Below the pieces are notes generated by a model that was not told where the DNA came from, searched no databases, and saw only the letters and a list, made by a program, of their open reading frames with translations. DNA of 14,021 bases from assembly GCA_934667425.1 (NCBI GenBank), contig CAKULV010000067.1:1-14021 (forward strand), written 5' to 3'. Of the stretch, positions 13,384-14,021 are shown one piece after another. Position numbers and translations under genes: made by a program. The first letter of the stretch is position 1, and each line of letters starts with the position of its first letter. This DNA is from an uncultured Kiritimatiellota bacterium (lineage in GTDB: Bacteria > Verrucomicrobiota > Kiritimatiellia > RFP12 > UBA1067).

Positions 13384-13944
13384 TCACATCGCGTTCTCGC
13401 GTCCCTTCACGCATCCAACCACCATACCAATAAATTCATCCACCCCAACACCCATCTGCGGCTTCTTATTACTTTGACCATTGATAAACACTTCAAATTC
13501 TGTCGCGTCCAACGACATGCCGAAAACAACATGAAGCCCAAGCTTGTACCTGAACGTACAATCATCGTTCTGGCGGGTCATTTCCTTAAGTTTAACAATG
13601 TCATCAGAAGAATTTATGCCAAACTTCTTGAATTCTATTACGCACAAATTCTTTTGCCCCGACATATCGCCTCGCACATGAACGATCAAATCAGGAATAA
13701 TCAAATGCCATTGGGACTTTTTATCCTTAACATACTTGCAGTACAGCTTCTTCGGCAAACCAGACTCGCCTTCTCGATTATACTCGTAATCAAGTTGATA
13801 TGATCTTAGTCTCTTAAACTGATTCCATTTGTTCTTCATATACGAAAAAACATGAGCGGCCATACATCTTTCATTTACATCGTTTCTAACGATGTCGCAC
13901 TCTCGATTATACAAGTTATCAAGTGCACGAGCAAATAATCTCAT
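13384..13944 (-). CDS. PD-(D/E)XK nuclease-like protein
   Basis: 186 aa. The core of a PD-(D/E)XK fold is visible: Glu25 in NDVNERCM on the first helix, Asp85 in LIIPDLIVHVRG, and Glu104-x-Lys106 in NLCVIEFKK, in the order and spacing of the nuclease site. The segment YEYNREG...PKKL before it is characteristic of a family of mostly hypothetical bacterial and phage proteins with the pattern PDIIVHxRG...LLVIEIKK. Members are presumed DNA-cleaving or nucleic-acid-binding; activity here is inferred. There is no ribosome site; a GATAAT box (13951-13956) ends 6 bases before the ATG, suggesting a leaderless mRNA. An in-frame TAG lies upstream. The gene is more AT-rich than the left half of the window, fitting horizontal transfer. 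It is 247 bases from the RT cassette and on the same strand, so membership in the same unit is possible but not shown. Confidence 0.7.
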   Translation of the reverse strand: MRLFARALDNLYNRECDIVRNDVNERCMAAHVFSYMKNKWNQFKRLRSYQLDYEYNREGESGLPKKLYCKYVKDKKSQWHLIIPDLIVHVRGDMSGQKNLCVIEFKKFGINSSDDIVKLKEMTRQNDDCTFRYKLGLHVVFGMSLDATEFEVFINGQSNKKPQMGVGVDEFIGMVVGCVKGRENAM

Positions 13945-13978
13945 TACTGGATTATCCCCGGTTTTTGACCCCTAAAAT

Positions 13979-14018
13979 CGACCGCACCCAATAGAATCAG
14001 GGGTGCGGTCGTGTTTTT
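13979..14018. terminator. Strong, probably bidirectional intrinsic terminator
   Basis: A perfect 11-bp stem, CGACCGCACCC (13979-13989) and GGGTGCGGTCG (14001-14011), with an 11-base loop. TTTTT follows at 14014-14018 on the plus strand, and on the minus strand TTTT follows (13977-13974). It probably ends transcription from a gene beyond the right edge and insulates the nuclease-like gene. Confidence 0.8.
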
Positions 14019-14021
14019 GTG

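Noticed and set aside
13351..13803. 150-aa plus-strand open frame
   Set aside because: Antisense to the PD-(D/E)XK-like gene whose motifs are intact; no ribosome site of its own.

Overview
The window is about 14 kb of GC-rich bacterial DNA that becomes visibly AT-richer towards its right end. I think it comes from a gut or anaerobic PVC-group bacterium, most likely Kiritimatiellota or Verrucomicrobiota. The reasons are a XylR-type AraC regulator divergent from a secreted LamG/glycosidase/SGNH-esterase operon, a beta-helix passenger-like protein without a barrel, a secreted SUMF1-fold protein, and intergenic heptanucleotide arrays with GC-rich hairpins. No rRNA or marker gene is present, so this assignment is inference.

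Left part (1-6149, minus strand): a three-gene secreted operon reads right to left. It holds a beta-strand-rich passenger-like protein (579 aa), a 1051-aa LamG/CBM9-like/TIM-barrel putative glycosidase whose ATG overlaps the preceding stop (ATGA), and an SGNH esterase (361 aa including its start). A divergent XylR-like AraC activator (6296-7447, plus) lies across a 146-bp promoter region with nested GACAA/TTGTC palindromes. Together they look like a small regulated unit for deacylating and cleaving an acylated glycan.

Middle (7448-7754): a convergent intergenic region with a heptamer array, three hairpins, a 14-bp tandem repeat and a possible terminator.

Right part (7755-13944, all minus strand): in transcription order there is a PD-(D/E)XK nuclease-like protein (186 aa), a 54-aa very acidic protein with a strong ribosome site, and a 52-aa ORF bounded by an 18-bp inverted repeat and joined by ATGA to an unusual reverse transcriptase (509 aa). 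Then come a 46-aa single-membrane-segment protein, an HD phosphohydrolase (198 aa), a secreted SUMF1/VCBS-like protein (607 aa) and a TPR protein (285 aa) that may be its frameshifted C-terminal half.

The most interesting part is the RT cassette at 11123-13136. The RT sits between two very small genes, has non-standard catalytic boxes (QGGSLST and FCDD), and is preceded by a candidate structured RNA ending about a dozen bases before its start codon. It does not show the marks of a retron, a group II intron or a DGR. A defence-type (DRT/UG-like) or otherwise undescribed RT system with RNA template and small membrane effector is a reasonable hypothesis, not a demonstrated one.
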